This document shows positions 16,288-25,300 of a stretch of 62,639 nt of DNA, in pieces. Source of the DNA: an uncultured Veillonella sp. (GTDB taxonomy: Bacteria; Bacillota; Negativicutes; Veillonellales; Veillonellaceae). The position numbers and the translations under genes were made by a program. The notes beneath the pieces are model-generated. The model was given only the letters and a program-made list of their open reading frames with translations, was not told the origin of the DNA and ran no database searches. The stretch spans positions 1-62,639 of the forward strand of contig CABSJA010000006.1 of assembly GCA_902477915.1 (NCBI GenBank), read 5' to 3'. The stretch's first letter is position 1. The number at the start of each line of letters is the position of its first letter.

Positions 16288-17859
16288 TTATTCTCCCAAT
16301 AATTCACTAATGACACAACCTATCGATGTACTTACATCACTAGGTGTATACCCCCAAGTTTTAGTATCACTTAGTATATCTGCACTTCGACTATGTACAT
16401 AGACACCTAAAATTGCACCATCTTGTAAGGAATAACCTTGGCTAATAAAACCTGCAATAATACCTGTTAATACATCCCCCATACCGCCAGTTCCCATACC
16501 AGCATTTCCGATAGTATTAACATATACCGTACCATCAGGTAGTGCTACAACAGAAGGAATTCCTTTTAGCACTAATACAACTTGATGCGCTTTAGCAAAT
16601 GCTCTAGCCAAAGTAATATAATGACGTTCAATCCATTTTATTGGTAAATCTATAAGTCTACTAAATTCACCTAAATGAGGCGTCATTACACAGTATGGCA
16701 GATTTTTTTGTACCTTATATACGGACTCAATATGGCCATCGCGCAAAGCATCTTTATCTACAGCCCCTACATGCCCCAATGCATATAACGCATCTGCATC
16801 AATGACGAGAGCGCCTTCACAGGAATTTATAGCTTGATTTACTACATCTTGAATATCTGTAGTGCGCCCCAAACCAGGACCAATAGCAACTACTTGATGT
16901 CCGTCATAAAGGGATTCATTTTCATCGATAGATGTTACCATTACTTCCGGTATGATACGACCTTGAACAACTTGTTTAATTGTATCTGGAACGCCTAATG
17001 TAACCTTACCGGATCCACTGTGAACAGCAGCTTCTGCGGCCAACATAGGGGCTCCCACCATATCACTAGACCCACCGACGATTAATGTATTCCCATTTAC
17101 ACCTTTGTGTGCCATAGGGACTCGATAATTAATTAGCGTTTCTGCTAAATCCGAATCAATAGTTATAGTACTATCTCGATCAACTAATACGTATTGCCAA
17201 GGTGCGCCTAGCGGTGCAACAATAGCGGTGCCCCCTATGGCCTTACCAGGATATAATAATAAGCCTTGTTTAATAGCTCCAAAGGTAACCGTATAATCAT
17301 AAGTCAATGTTCCCTCTGAAATTTGACCAGAAGAAGCATCTAGCCCTGCCGGTACATCAATAGCCCACAAATCAAAATTATATTGACTACGCATAGTATC
17401 AATATCATGCAAAACATCGATGGTTAAATCCCGCAATCGGCCTGTTAAACCTGTGCCCATAATACCTTCTACAGCGATAGCCACATTGGACCAATCATTG
17501 AATTCATCATACATATCAATGATACAACCCATTGCTTCACATCTTTCAAGTTGTACTGCAAAGAGGTCACTACACTTGCTCGTATCACCTACCAGTACAA
17601 TTTGTACAGGTACGCCTTGTTCTAATAGATGACGAGCGGCTACCAGACCATCTGCCCCATTATTTCCTGTACCACAGATAAATAGCACAAAACTATTGAT
17701 AGAACGTGCATGATCTAAGGAAAATAAGTCATATTGTCCCCACAAAGCATCCACAATACCACGTCCTGCATTTTCCATTAAAATTTCTAAAGAGACACCT
17801 AATTGCTTAGGTACTTCTTGATCTATATATCGAGCATCTTCAGTTGTTAATATTTGCAT
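16288..17859 (-). CDS. nnr: Bifunctional NAD(P)HX epimerase / ADP-dependent NAD(P)HX dehydratase
   Basis: 523-residue repair enzyme for hydrated NADH and NADPH. The N-terminal YjeF_N (NnrE) epimerase domain (about 1-215) has FICGTGNNGADGLVAARHL. The C-terminal YjeF_C/NnrD ribokinase-like domain (about 225-520) has VGAPMLAAEAAVHSGSG, AIGPGLGR, MTPHLGEFSRL and NAGMGTGGMGDVLTG. I use the ATG one base after the acpS stop, with AAGGAG at 9 bases; an in-frame TTG inside acpS is less likely. The acpS-nnr pairing is a common bacterial arrangement. Confidence 0.95.
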   Translation of the reverse strand: MQILTTEDARYIDQEVPKQLGVSLEILMENAGRGIVDALWGQYDLFSLDHARSINSFVLFICGTGNNGADGLVAARHLLEQGVPVQIVLVGDTSKCSDLFAVQLERCEAMGCIIDMYDEFNDWSNVAIAVEGIMGTGLTGRLRDLTIDVLHDIDTMRSQYNFDLWAIDVPAGLDASSGQISEGTLTYDYTVTFGAIKQGLLLYPGKAIGGTAIVAPLGAPWQYVLVDRDSTITIDSDLAETLINYRVPMAHKGVNGNTLIVGGSSDMVGAPMLAAEAAVHSGSGKVTLGVPDTIKQVVQGRIIPEVMVTSIDENESLYDGHQVVAIGPGLGRTTDIQDVVNQAINSCEGALVIDADALYALGHVGAVDKDALRDGHIESVYKVQKNLPYCVMTPHLGEFSRLIDLPIKWIERHYITLARAFAKAHQVVLVLKGIPSVVALPDGTVYVNTIGNAGMGTGGMGDVLTGIIAGFISQGYSLQDGAILGVYVHSRSADILSDTKTWGYTPSDVSTSIGCVISELLGE

Positions 17860-17860
17860 C

Positions 17861-18232
17861 TTATGCTCCTTCAAGTATAACTGTACTCATTGCATATGCT
17901 TTGCAATGACTAATCGATACATGTGTATCCGTATAGCCTAATGTTTCATAAATATCTTTAAAAGTATCTTGTAAACGAATTAAGGGAGCCCCTAATTCAT
18001 CATGACCGATTTCTATATCTTGCCATGATCCATGACGCATTCCCGTACCTAATGCTTTAATGAAAGCCTCTTTAGCGGCATATATACCGGCATAAGACTC
18101 GTAACGCCCCTTATTTCGACTTTCACAATAATCAATCTCATGAGGCGTATATACACGGTCGCGAAATGATTGAGATTTCTCTAAAGCTTGACGGATGCGG
18201 TCAATTTCTATAATATCATTCCCTAATTTCAT
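17861..18232 (-). CDS. acpS: Holo-[acyl-carrier-protein] synthase
   Basis: Attaches 4'-phosphopantetheine from CoA to apo-ACP. 123 residues, the usual length. The Mg-binding motif is GNDIIEIDRIRQAL near the N-terminus and the second signature is YAGIYAAKEAFIKALGTG, with the C-terminal VSISHCKAYAMSTVIL. First gene of the acpS-nnr-lipoprotein run. A -10 TATAAT lies about 30 bases upstream, with a poor -35. Confidence 0.97.
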   Translation of the reverse strand: MKLGNDIIEIDRIRQALEKSQSFRDRVYTPHEIDYCESRNKGRYESYAGIYAAKEAFIKALGTGMRHGSWQDIEIGHDELGAPLIRLQDTFKDIYETLGYTDTHVSISHCKAYAMSTVILEGA

Positions 18233-18300
18233 AATAACTCCTAAATTACCCTAACATTTATATTATACACTCTTAAAGTGGATAAAAACATAGATAAAAT

Positions 18301-19092
18301 CTAGGCATTTACTGAAAATGGTAATGTAGGCAAACTATAAATTTCAACCTTTCCCTTGCGATTAACGGCCACATACATTTGACCATTACGATAATCCATA
18401 TCTTCTACTTCCATTCCTGAAGTATAAGGACTTATATTCTTTACTACGCCTTCATCATCGACGAAAACGAAGGTCGTTAAGGTTGTAAAAATAGTATTAC
18501 CATTAGCAGCATAAGCACCATTATTATTTAAGTCGGTATGCTCTGCATCAATCTTATACGTTTTTACCTTATTAAAATTTGAATCATAGTAGTTAATAGT
18601 ACGATGAGAATTTGTTAAAGGCACAATCGACACATATTGATTACGGTCTTTATCAAAGGCAAAGTTAAATACCTTTTCTTTCAATTTAATAGGCGCTTCA
18701 ACAATCATACTATCAGCCTCTATAGGCGTAACAATATATCCATCTACAACGGCATTAGTAGTATAGTAACGATTGTTATTCGGATTATAGGTTAACGTAT
18801 TCATATGACCTAATAAACGTTTTTGACTATATTCATACTTAGCAACCACTTGCAACGTTGTGGGGTTAATTTCATAAATAATTTGCTTTGTATTATCAGC
18901 ATTTATACATGCGAGGACAAATACATCTTTTTTTGAGTTATAACAAAAGCCTTGGCACTGATTAACAGAACTATCTAATGGTATCTCCGCCAATCGTGTT
19001 AAGGGTAAAGGCATTTGGACAGCACTTACAGGTTGTGCCAGCTTTGGTATATCAAAGACATTAGCAATATAATCGATCACACCTTGATCCAT
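18301..19092 (-). CDS. Hypothetical protein, beta-propeller-like
   Basis: 263 residues, not recognised. There is no signal peptide and no membrane span. After about 40 residues the sequence shows repeated blade-like units such as GFCYNSKKDVFVLACINADN, TLTYNPNNNRYYTTNAVVDG, NFAFDKDRNQYVSIVPLT and DMDYRNGQMYVAVNRKG, each with an aromatic strand followed by a turn. That pattern suggests a cytosolic six- or seven-bladed propeller related loosely to 40-residue-repeat or NHL-like proteins. It stands alone between the tRNA-Leu terminator and acpS. Function unknown; the fold is inferred from pattern only. Confidence 0.75.
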   Translation of the reverse strand: MDQGVIDYIANVFDIPKLAQPVSAVQMPLPLTRLAEIPLDSSVNQCQGFCYNSKKDVFVLACINADNTKQIIYEINPTTLQVVAKYEYSQKRLLGHMNTLTYNPNNNRYYTTNAVVDGYIVTPIEADSMIVEAPIKLKEKVFNFAFDKDRNQYVSIVPLTNSHRTINYYDSNFNKVKTYKIDAEHTDLNNNGAYAANGNTIFTTLTTFVFVDDEGVVKNISPYTSGMEVEDMDYRNGQMYVAVNRKGKVEIYSLPTLPFSVNA

Positions 19093-19162
19093 ATTATCAC
19101 CTCAATCAAACAAAAATGTATATAATCGTATATTAATTCATAAATATAAATATATAAAAAAT

Positions 19163-19190
19163 AGGCGGTAAGACAAAAGTCTTACCGCCT
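19163..19190 (-). terminator. tRNA-Leu terminator
   Basis: A 12-bp stem (AGGCGGTAAGAC/GTCTTACCGCCT) with AAAA/TTTT loop, followed by ATTTTTTAT on the minus strand, a few bases after the tRNA CCA end. Confidence 0.9.
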
Positions 19191-19195
19191 AAAGT

Positions 19196-19279
19196 TGGTG
19201 CCGGAGGTGGGACTTGAACCCACACGGTGTTACCCGCTTGATTTTGAGTCAAGTGCGTCTGCCATTCCGCCACTCCGGC
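19196..19279 (-). tRNA. tRNA-Leu, anticodon CAA
   Basis: 84 bases with CCA encoded. The acceptor stem is GCCGGAG/CTCCGGC. The anticodon stem CTTGA/TCAAG encloses the loop CTCAAAA, giving anticodon CAA, which reads UUG. A long variable arm (CGGGTAACACCG) identifies it as class II tRNA-Leu. The T-arm is GTGGG-TTCAAGT-CCCAC. Confidence 0.97.
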
Positions 19280-19296
19280 GTCTCGGAACATTTGTT

Positions 19297-19325
19297 ATTA
19301 TACAGATATCCCAAAACAATGTCAA
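19297..19325 (-). promoter_or_regulatory. Consensus promoter for tRNA-Leu
   Basis: TTGACA, exactly 17 bases, TATAAT on the minus strand. It lies between the surE stop and the tRNA, so the tRNA has its own strong promoter and does not depend on read-through from surE. Confidence 0.9.
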
Positions 19326-19333
19326 CACATTTT

Positions 19334-20095
19334 TTATATTTTATCTAAAATATTTTTAACCGCTTCCATACCGATATCACATTGTTGCTTCCACGTAAGA
19401 GCTACACCTGTTATATAGCCTTTACGAGCATATTCCACATCAGTGGGAACACTTTCGGCACCATAATCTAGCTCGCCTGCTAACCAATAGTAATCCTGCC
19501 CTCTTGAGTTAATGCGAGCATCAATAATGTTGCTATAAGTTTGTAAACCTTGGCTAACCATTTTAAAATGATCCCAATCACATACTCCACGTAACGGAAA
19601 GTTCACATTTAATAGGCCATCAAAATTCCCTTTCACATAAATTTTTTCTATCAATTCATGGATAAAGGGATGCATTTCATCCCCTCGTTCAGGAGAATAT
19701 CGTTCCACAGATAATGCTAACCCTGGAATGCCATAAAAACAACTTTCCATAGCAGCAGATACAGTACCAGAATATAGCACATCTGAGCCCAGATTAAAGC
19801 CATGATTAATACCTGAAATCACAAGATCAGGCATATCATCACTCAATAAATAACTAAGGCCAAACTTCATGCAATCAGAAGGAGTTCCCGTTAGAGCATA
19901 AAGGCGAGGATTTTCATCCTCGCCATTGTACGCATCTAATTTTAAAGGGATCTCAGTCGTCAATGCATGGGATTTAGCACTTTGCTCATTTGCAGGTGCT
20001 ACAACGGTAATTCGATAATATTGACTTAAGTACGATGCAAGACGGCGTAAACCATCTGCTAAAATACCATCATCATTACACATTAAAATATGCAT
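19334..20095 (-). CDS. surE: 5'/3'-nucleotidase SurE
   Basis: 253-residue nucleoside-monophosphate phosphatase. The metal motif CNDDGI is at the N-terminus, with APANEQSAKSHALT, the metal-binding Asn in SGINHGFNLGSDVLYSGTV and the family-typical VNFP segment. I use the ATG preceded by TAGGAG at 5 bases; the in-frame GTG two codons upstream lies against the ribosome-binding site. Last gene of the guaB-surE run, directly before the tRNA promoter. GMP/IMP-level control would fit its position with guaB, but this is inference. Confidence 0.96.
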   Translation of the reverse strand: MHILMCNDDGILADGLRRLASYLSQYYRITVVAPANEQSAKSHALTTEIPLKLDAYNGEDENPRLYALTGTPSDCMKFGLSYLLSDDMPDLVISGINHGFNLGSDVLYSGTVSAAMESCFYGIPGLALSVERYSPERGDEMHPFIHELIEKIYVKGNFDGLLNVNFPLRGVCDWDHFKMVSQGLQTYSNIIDARINSRGQDYYWLAGELDYGAESVPTDVEYARKGYITGVALTWKQQCDIGMEAVKNILDKI

Positions 20096-20112
20096 ATTCA
20101 CTCCTACAGATT

Positions 20113-21375
20113 CTATTTTTTATTCTTATTCATATTTCCCATACGTGTTAATTTCACGTCATTCAAACCAACAGCTCGCGTATGAACTGTATGAGACCAT
20201 TCCTTATTATGACGACGGAACCAACCTAAAATATTTACAGGAACCCAAGAGTATACAAAAATTGGATATAACAAATAGTAGAACCAAATTTTAGGTGGAA
20301 CTTTAATTTTTAACAACACAATAAGTGGGAACAAATATTGACCAATACCAATAATTTGCCATACAGACATCGGCATAATTTGATATAAAATATTTGTATA
20401 AATCGGCACATATGCATTGATATATGAAAATACTAAATATATAGTTGTCAACAATAAGAAATAAGGCTGACTAACTTGTAAAATGCCATCTAGGATAACG
20501 ATATTTCCTTGTTTAATACCTGCGGCAAATAATTTAGGAATATATCGATCCGCACAGTCAAATTGACCTTGTGCCCAACGTAAACGTTGTTTACAAGAAG
20601 CCATCATAGTCGTAACTTTTTCATCATACACAATGGCATCGTGAGCCCAAGTAGTTTTAAGACCATGTGTTAATAGCTTCATAGAGAATTCCATATCCTC
20701 AGTCAAGCTATTACAATCCCAGCCATATTCACGGATGATAGATGTACGTATACACATACCAGTACCACCTAGTGCTGTGGACAAGCCAATGCGGTATTTT
20801 GCTAAATGCCACATATGATTAACCATCCAAAACATGATGGAAAATGTACCCGCAACCCAAGAGTCTGTTGGGTTTTTAGAGTTCAAATAACCTTGAATTA
20901 CAGACTCACCTTTTTCAAGATGATCATTCATTTCTAACATAAATTGAGGATGTACTAAATTATCGGCATCAAAGATAAGAAAGGCATCATATTTCCGATC
21001 CATTTTTTCCACACGATCAAACATCCACCCCATGGCATAGCCTTTGCCTACTTCTTCTTTATTGAATCGTTCATGTACATTGGCACCAGCAGCACTTGCT
21101 ACCTCAGCAGTCTTATCTGTACAGTTATCGGCAACAACAAAGATATCGTACAACTCATCAGGGTAGTCCAAACTACGTAAGTTTTTTACCAACTCACCAA
21201 CCACTGCTTCCTCATTATGAGCACATACAACGATAGCAAAGGAATTTTTAGGGGTATAGTTTTTATGTACTCGAGACCGCCACATACCAATTACGGCGAG
21301 CACAAAATAATAAACCGTATAAATTACGATTATTACCTGCATAGGGATCAATATCAGATCCAGTAGGTAATTCAT
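20113..21375 (-). CDS. Processive-type family 2 glycosyltransferase, membrane bound
   Basis: 420 residues. An N-terminal membrane span (about 1-30) is followed by a GT2 catalytic domain (about 45-280) with IVVCAHNEE, FVVADNCTDKT, the DxD motif in LIFDADN, the acceptor TED motif SLTEDMEF and the processivity motif QRLRW. Several C-terminal membrane spans follow (about 295-400). The architecture is that of cellulose/hyaluronan synthase-like enzymes; the product cannot be told. GGAGG lies 8 bases before the chosen ATG. It sits between pssA and surE, so a lipid-linked or surface glycan is plausible. Confidence 0.88.
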   Translation of the reverse strand: MNYLLDLILIPMQVIIVIYTVYYFVLAVIGMWRSRVHKNYTPKNSFAIVVCAHNEEAVVGELVKNLRSLDYPDELYDIFVVADNCTDKTAEVASAAGANVHERFNKEEVGKGYAMGWMFDRVEKMDRKYDAFLIFDADNLVHPQFMLEMNDHLEKGESVIQGYLNSKNPTDSWVAGTFSIMFWMVNHMWHLAKYRIGLSTALGGTGMCIRTSIIREYGWDCNSLTEDMEFSMKLLTHGLKTTWAHDAIVYDEKVTTMMASCKQRLRWAQGQFDCADRYIPKLFAAGIKQGNIVILDGILQVSQPYFLLLTTIYLVFSYINAYVPIYTNILYQIMPMSVWQIIGIGQYLFPLIVLLKIKVPPKIWFYYLLYPIFVYSWVPVNILGWFRRHNKEWSHTVHTRAVGLNDVKLTRMGNMNKNKK

Positions 21376-21394
21376 ACTATTATCCTCCACACAC

Positions 21395-22066
21395 TTATTT
21401 ACGCACCATATTTAACGCCCCATTAGTAAGGCCAAACACTACATAGCCAGCAAAAATCATCACGGCCCATGTATGCCAATCATAAACGAGACAAGCTATA
21501 ACAAAAATAGCAGTGAGTACAATGGAAAGTTTATTAATATTAACCGCAGATTTACCTTTGAAGTCTGGATATTTTACTTCACTAACCATTAAGAAGCCTA
21601 CACCTATCATACAAACTACTAGTACAAATTGAGGTACCTCTACGCCACACAATACGTAAGTAGCTGCCAAGCAACCTGCTGCTGGAATTGGCAAACCTTC
21701 AAAGTAACCATGAACTTCTTCAGTTTTGATGTTAAAGCGAGCAAGACGGAATGCGCCTAATACAGCAAATGCTAGTAAAGGAACATAAGCAATCCAACCT
21801 AAACCGTATAGCTCTTTCATATATAGCATATAAGCCGGTGCTACACCAAAGCCCACTACATCAGATAAAGAGTCTAATTCACGCCCCATAGGACCTGCTA
21901 CACCTAATGCTCTCGCTACACGACCATCTAAACCATCAGCAACTAAGGATAATAGTACGCAAATAGCTGCATAGAAAGTATTACCTGTAGCAGAGAATGT
22001 GATGCCAAGGACACCGAAGGCTAAATTAGCACTAGTAAATAAATTTGGAATAATAGATTTATTCAT
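21395..22066 (-). CDS. pssA: CDP-diacylglycerol-serine O-phosphatidyltransferase
   Basis: Makes phosphatidylserine from CDP-diacylglycerol and serine. 223 residues with about six to seven membrane spans. The CDP-alcohol phosphotransferase motif DGLDGRVARALGVAGPMGRELDSLSD (DG-x2-AR-x8-G-x3-D-x3-D) is complete. I use the ATG with GGAGG at 7 bases; this start overlaps the psd stop by a few bases. With psd it forms the complete phosphatidylethanolamine branch. Confidence 0.96.
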   Translation of the reverse strand: MNKSIIPNLFTSANLAFGVLGITFSATGNTFYAAICVLLSLVADGLDGRVARALGVAGPMGRELDSLSDVVGFGVAPAYMLYMKELYGLGWIAYVPLLAFAVLGAFRLARFNIKTEEVHGYFEGLPIPAAGCLAATYVLCGVEVPQFVLVVCMIGVGFLMVSEVKYPDFKGKSAVNINKLSIVLTAIFVIACLVYDWHTWAVMIFAGYVVFGLTNGALNMVRK

Positions 22067-22700
22067 GACGCAACCTCCCGATAACAGTGTCTCCACCTGT
22101 AATATGTTGACCTTTTTCCACGAACAACTCTACATCCTTATCCATGTAGATTTCAGTACAGGAACCGAATTTAATCATCCCGTACAATTGACCGCGTTCA
22201 AGCACACTATCAAGATCCGTCCAAGATACGATACGACGCGCTAAAAGGCCCGCAATTTGTGTTACTAATACGGAAGTGCGATCATTTTCAATACAAATAG
22301 TATGACGTTCATTTTCAAAGCCTACATCATCTTTAAAAGCAGGCAAGAAACTGCCCATTGTGTAATGACGGTATGTAATTTTACCGTCAATAGGCGCACG
22401 ATTGGCATGTACGTCGAAAACAGATAAGAAAATAGTTACTTTTTTACATTCTTTATGTAAGTAAATATCTTCGTATACATCAGAAATATCCATAATTTTA
22501 CCATCTGCTGGAGATAAAATTAAATCTGGATCTTGAGGGATTACACGTTTAGGATTTCTAAAGAAATTGACGAAAAATAATGCCAGAATAAATGAAATAA
22601 TCGCAATTACATAATGTCCTAAAAATCCTAACACCACAGTGATAATGAGCATAGCCCCTATCAGTGGAAACCCTTCCTTAATTATTGGTCCTGTAGGCAC
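22059..22700 (-). CDS. psd: Phosphatidylserine decarboxylase proenzyme (short form)
   Basis: Decarboxylates phosphatidylserine to phosphatidylethanolamine. 213 residues, matching the short PSD family. The N-terminal membrane hairpin (about 12-45) is followed by the catalytic region: LSPADGKI, SVFDVHANRAPIDG and the self-cleavage site MIKFGSCTEIY. Cleavage between Gly and Ser would turn Ser into the pyruvoyl group. The residue after Ser is Cys, where T or R is more usual. Coupled to pssA by overlap. Confidence 0.95.
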   Translation of the reverse strand: MPTGPIIKEGFPLIGAMLIITVVLGFLGHYVIAIISFILALFFVNFFRNPKRVIPQDPDLILSPADGKIMDISDVYEDIYLHKECKKVTIFLSVFDVHANRAPIDGKITYRHYTMGSFLPAFKDDVGFENERHTICIENDRTSVLVTQIAGLLARRIVSWTDLDSVLERGQLYGMIKFGSCTEIYMDKDVELFVEKGQHITGGDTVIGRLRHE

Positions 22701-22714
22701 GATTCAACACTCCT

Positions 22715-23437
22715 CTATTTATTTCTAATAACGGTCCACATAAACTTAGGAATAGCCAACATGCGGCCAATCCGTTGAGGTTCTAAATATAATCGATACA
22801 ACCATTCAAGACGATTGCGTTGCATCCATTCTGGGGCCCGAGGAATATTACCTGCCAAAACGTCAAAGGAACCACCAATACCAATGGCAACAACGCCATC
22901 AAGGTGACTCAATTTTTCTGAAATCCATTGTTCTTGCTTTGGTACGCCTAAGGCAACAAACACTAATTTTGCCTTAGACTCCCCAATAGCTTTAACGATT
23001 TCTTGTTCCTCTGCGCTATCGAAGAATCCATCATGAATCCCTGCAATATTTAATGGTCCAACTTGGGCAGATAAATTATCAATTGCTCGTTGAGCAACAC
23101 CAGGTGCTGCCCCTAAGCAGTATACAGGAATTTGCTGGTCAGCCGCAACTTTAAATAATCGTTTTGTTACGTCTACCCCCGTTACACGTTCAGGCACATG
23201 TTCGCCTTGACGCTCTGCAGCCCACAAAATGCCAGCCCCGTCGGGAACGACAAGACTAGCATTATTCAATATGGTATGCAATGTAGGATTTTCATTAGCC
23301 AACATAACCATTTCTGCATTAGCCGTGGCTACTAGATGTAGCCCCGGCTCTTCAGTTAATTGCAAAATACGTTGGACTGCCTCATCCATTGTTACACAAT
23401 CGATAGGCACAGATAAAACAGAAATACGTTTATTCAA
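22715..23437 (-). CDS. WecG/TagA/CpsF family glycosyltransferase (GT26)
   Basis: 240 residues of the GT26 fold: VATANAEMVMLANENP, VPDGAGILWAAE, CLGAAPGVA, VFVALGVPKQEQWI and GIGGSFDVLAGNIPRAPEWMQ, then LEWLYRLYLEPQR at the C-terminus. Members add N-acetylmannosamine-type sugars to undecaprenyl-linked acceptors (TagA, WecG). The acceptor here is unknown. Placed between guaB and psd with 14-15 base gaps, so it is in one transcription unit with membrane lipid genes and a second glycosyltransferase. Confidence 0.93.
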   Translation of the reverse strand: MNKRISVLSVPIDCVTMDEAVQRILQLTEEPGLHLVATANAEMVMLANENPTLHTILNNASLVVPDGAGILWAAERQGEHVPERVTGVDVTKRLFKVAADQQIPVYCLGAAPGVAQRAIDNLSAQVGPLNIAGIHDGFFDSAEEQEIVKAIGESKAKLVFVALGVPKQEQWISEKLSHLDGVVAIGIGGSFDVLAGNIPRAPEWMQRNRLEWLYRLYLEPQRIGRMLAIPKFMWTVIRNK

Positions 23438-23452
23438 TGTAATACTCCATTA

Positions 23453-24907
23453 TCAACCACTATAATTTGGTGCTTCAACGGTAATGCTTACATCATGCGG
23501 ATGACTTTCTTTTAAACCAGCCGCTGTAATTTGAATGAATTGAGTATTTTCAATCATTTCTTGGATGTTATGACATCCGCAATACCCCATACTTGCACGC
23601 AAACCACCAACCATTTGGAAAATTGTATCAGCCAACATACCTTTATAAGGTACGCGACCTTCAATACCTTCAGGAACTAATTTCTTAGCTTCTGTTTGGA
23701 AATATCGATCTTTACTACCAAGCTTCATAGCCCCTAAGCTACCCATGCCACGGTATACTTTATAGGAACGACCTTGGTAAATCACTGTTTCCCCTGGGCT
23801 TTCATCAGTACCAGCTAAAATATTACCCATCATAACTACATTGGCACCAGCCGCAATAGCTTTGGCAATATCGCCAGAATATTTAATGCCCCCATCAGCG
23901 ATGATAGGAATTCCATAGCGACGACCTACTTGAGCAGACTCATATACTGCAGTGATTTGAGGTACCCCAATACCTGCGATAACACGGGTTGTACAAATAG
24001 AGCCAGGTCCAATACCAACCTTAACGGCATCTGCACCAGCTTCAATAAGAGCCTCTGTACCAGCTGCAGTCGCCACATTACCTGCAATAACAGGAATATG
24101 AGGATAGGCTTGTTTAATATCTTTCAATGTACGAAGTACACCTGCAGAGTGACCATGTGCTGTATCTACAATAATTACGTCAGCCTTTGCGGATACAAGT
24201 GCATCAAGACGATCATATAAATCTTTAGATACACCAACAGCAGCACCTACTAATAATCGACCACTGCTATCCTTGGCAGCATTTGGATATTTTGTCGCTT
24301 TTTCAATATCTTTTATAGTAATTAAGCCTTTTAAGTTTCCATCGCCATCTACGAGAGGTAATTTTTCAATACGATGTTCACTTAAAATTGCTTTTGCCTC
24401 TTCAAGAGAAGTACCTTCTGGTGCAGTAACAAGGGAATCCTTTGTCATGCAGTCTCCGATTTGGCGAGTTAAATCAGTTTCAAAACGCATATCGCGATTT
24501 GTAATGATCCCTACTAGTTTACCATGTTCTGTGATAGGTACACCAGAAATTTTATATTTTCCCATAATTTCTGCTGCATCAGATAGTAAATTTTGAGGAC
24601 TTAAGAAAATAGGATCAACGATAACACCATGTTCAGAGCGTTTTACCTTATCAACTTCATGAGCTTGTTCTTCAATAGACATATTTTTATGGATAACACC
24701 AAGGCCACCTTCACGAGCCATAGCAATAGCCATACGGGATTCAGTAACTGTATCCATCCCAGAACTAATCATAGGGATATTTAACGTAATGTCACGAGTT
24801 AATTGAGTTTTTAACTCTACTTGATGTGGTAGCACATCAGAAGCTGCTGGTACTAATAAAACATCATCAAAAGTTAGTCCACGCATACCGAATTTATCGT
24901 CTCTCAT
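23453..24907 (-). CDS. guaB: Inosine-5'-monophosphate dehydrogenase
   Basis: Oxidises IMP to XMP, the committed step of GMP synthesis. 484 residues: the TIM barrel is interrupted by two CBS domains (about 95-210), with the catalytic loop GIGPGSICTTRVIAG (active Cys), the flap GMGSLGAM and the barrel motif GGIKYSGDIAKAIAAGA. The long frames on the opposite strand are shadows. The gene starts only about 30 bases after a strong terminator, with no space for a separate promoter. Confidence 0.98.
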   Translation of the reverse strand: MRDDKFGMRGLTFDDVLLVPAASDVLPHQVELKTQLTRDITLNIPMISSGMDTVTESRMAIAMAREGGLGVIHKNMSIEEQAHEVDKVKRSEHGVIVDPIFLSPQNLLSDAAEIMGKYKISGVPITEHGKLVGIITNRDMRFETDLTRQIGDCMTKDSLVTAPEGTSLEEAKAILSEHRIEKLPLVDGDGNLKGLITIKDIEKATKYPNAAKDSSGRLLVGAAVGVSKDLYDRLDALVSAKADVIIVDTAHGHSAGVLRTLKDIKQAYPHIPVIAGNVATAAGTEALIEAGADAVKVGIGPGSICTTRVIAGIGVPQITAVYESAQVGRRYGIPIIADGGIKYSGDIAKAIAAGANVVMMGNILAGTDESPGETVIYQGRSYKVYRGMGSLGAMKLGSKDRYFQTEAKKLVPEGIEGRVPYKGMLADTIFQMVGGLRASMGYCGCHNIQEMIENTQFIQITAAGLKESHPHDVSITVEAPNYSG

Positions 24908-24930
24908 ATTTAATTCCTTTCCGTATAATA

Positions 24931-24982
24931 AAACAAAACTACGACCCGCCTAGTCCACATTGGACTAGGCGGTCAGTCGTAG
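24931..24982 (-). terminator. Strong terminator between tautomerase gene and guaB
   Basis: Inner stem of 11 bp (CGCCTAGTCCA/TGGACTAGGCG, 3-base loop) extended by an outer CTACGAC/GTCGTAG stem, then TTTTGTTTTATT on the minus strand. It overlaps the end of the tautomerase gene by none or a few bases and lies about 24 bases before the guaB start. Confidence 0.9.
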
Positions 24983-24983
24983 C

Positions 24984-25169
24984 TTAGCGTTCAGACCGCA
25001 AAATGCCGCCTTCCATATAATCATCTTTTTTCATATCTACGAAGATAACTTTTACTGCGTCAGCAGGTACATTAACGATATCAACCGCAGCTTTAGTGAT
25101 AGCTTCACCTAATTGTTTTTTTTGTTCTTTTGTGCGCCCTTCAACGAGCTCTACATGAATAAGTGGCAT
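24984..25169 (-). CDS. 4-oxalocrotonate tautomerase family protein
   Basis: 61 residues, the standard size of the family. It starts MPLIHVELVEGRTKEQK, so removal of Met exposes the catalytic Pro1; ITKAAVDIVNVPADAVKVIF and the C-terminal YMEGGILRSER follow. I use the ATG with GGAGG at 5 bases rather than a longer upstream frame, because Pro1 must be N-terminal. Substrate unknown; many bacterial homologues are of unassigned function. Confidence 0.92.
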   Translation of the reverse strand: MPLIHVELVEGRTKEQKKQLGEAITKAAVDIVNVPADAVKVIFVDMKKDDYMEGGILRSER

Positions 25170-25211
25170 ATTGACCTCCATAGATGAAAATGAAATAAAT
25201 TTGTTTGTTCT

Positions 25212-25240
25212 ATTATACGGTATGAGGAACAGATACACAA
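25212..25240 (-). promoter_or_regulatory. Predicted promoter of the tautomerase gene
   Basis: TTGTGT, 17 bases, TATAAT on the minus strand, about 40 bases before the start codon. Confidence 0.65.
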
Positions 25241-25300
25241 GGGAAAAACCCAGATAAAATCTAATATTATCGCTACTTATGTACTTATTATTCCTACCTC

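Noticed and set aside
3267..19189. Shared GGCGGTA/TACCGCC stem in the hairpins at 3267 and 19164 as a repeat family
   Set aside because: Only the 7-base stem is shared; loops and flanks differ, so chance similarity of terminators is enough.
24939..24982. Purine riboswitch before guaB
   Set aside because: The element is a simple long hairpin with a U tract; no three-way junction with conserved loops was found.
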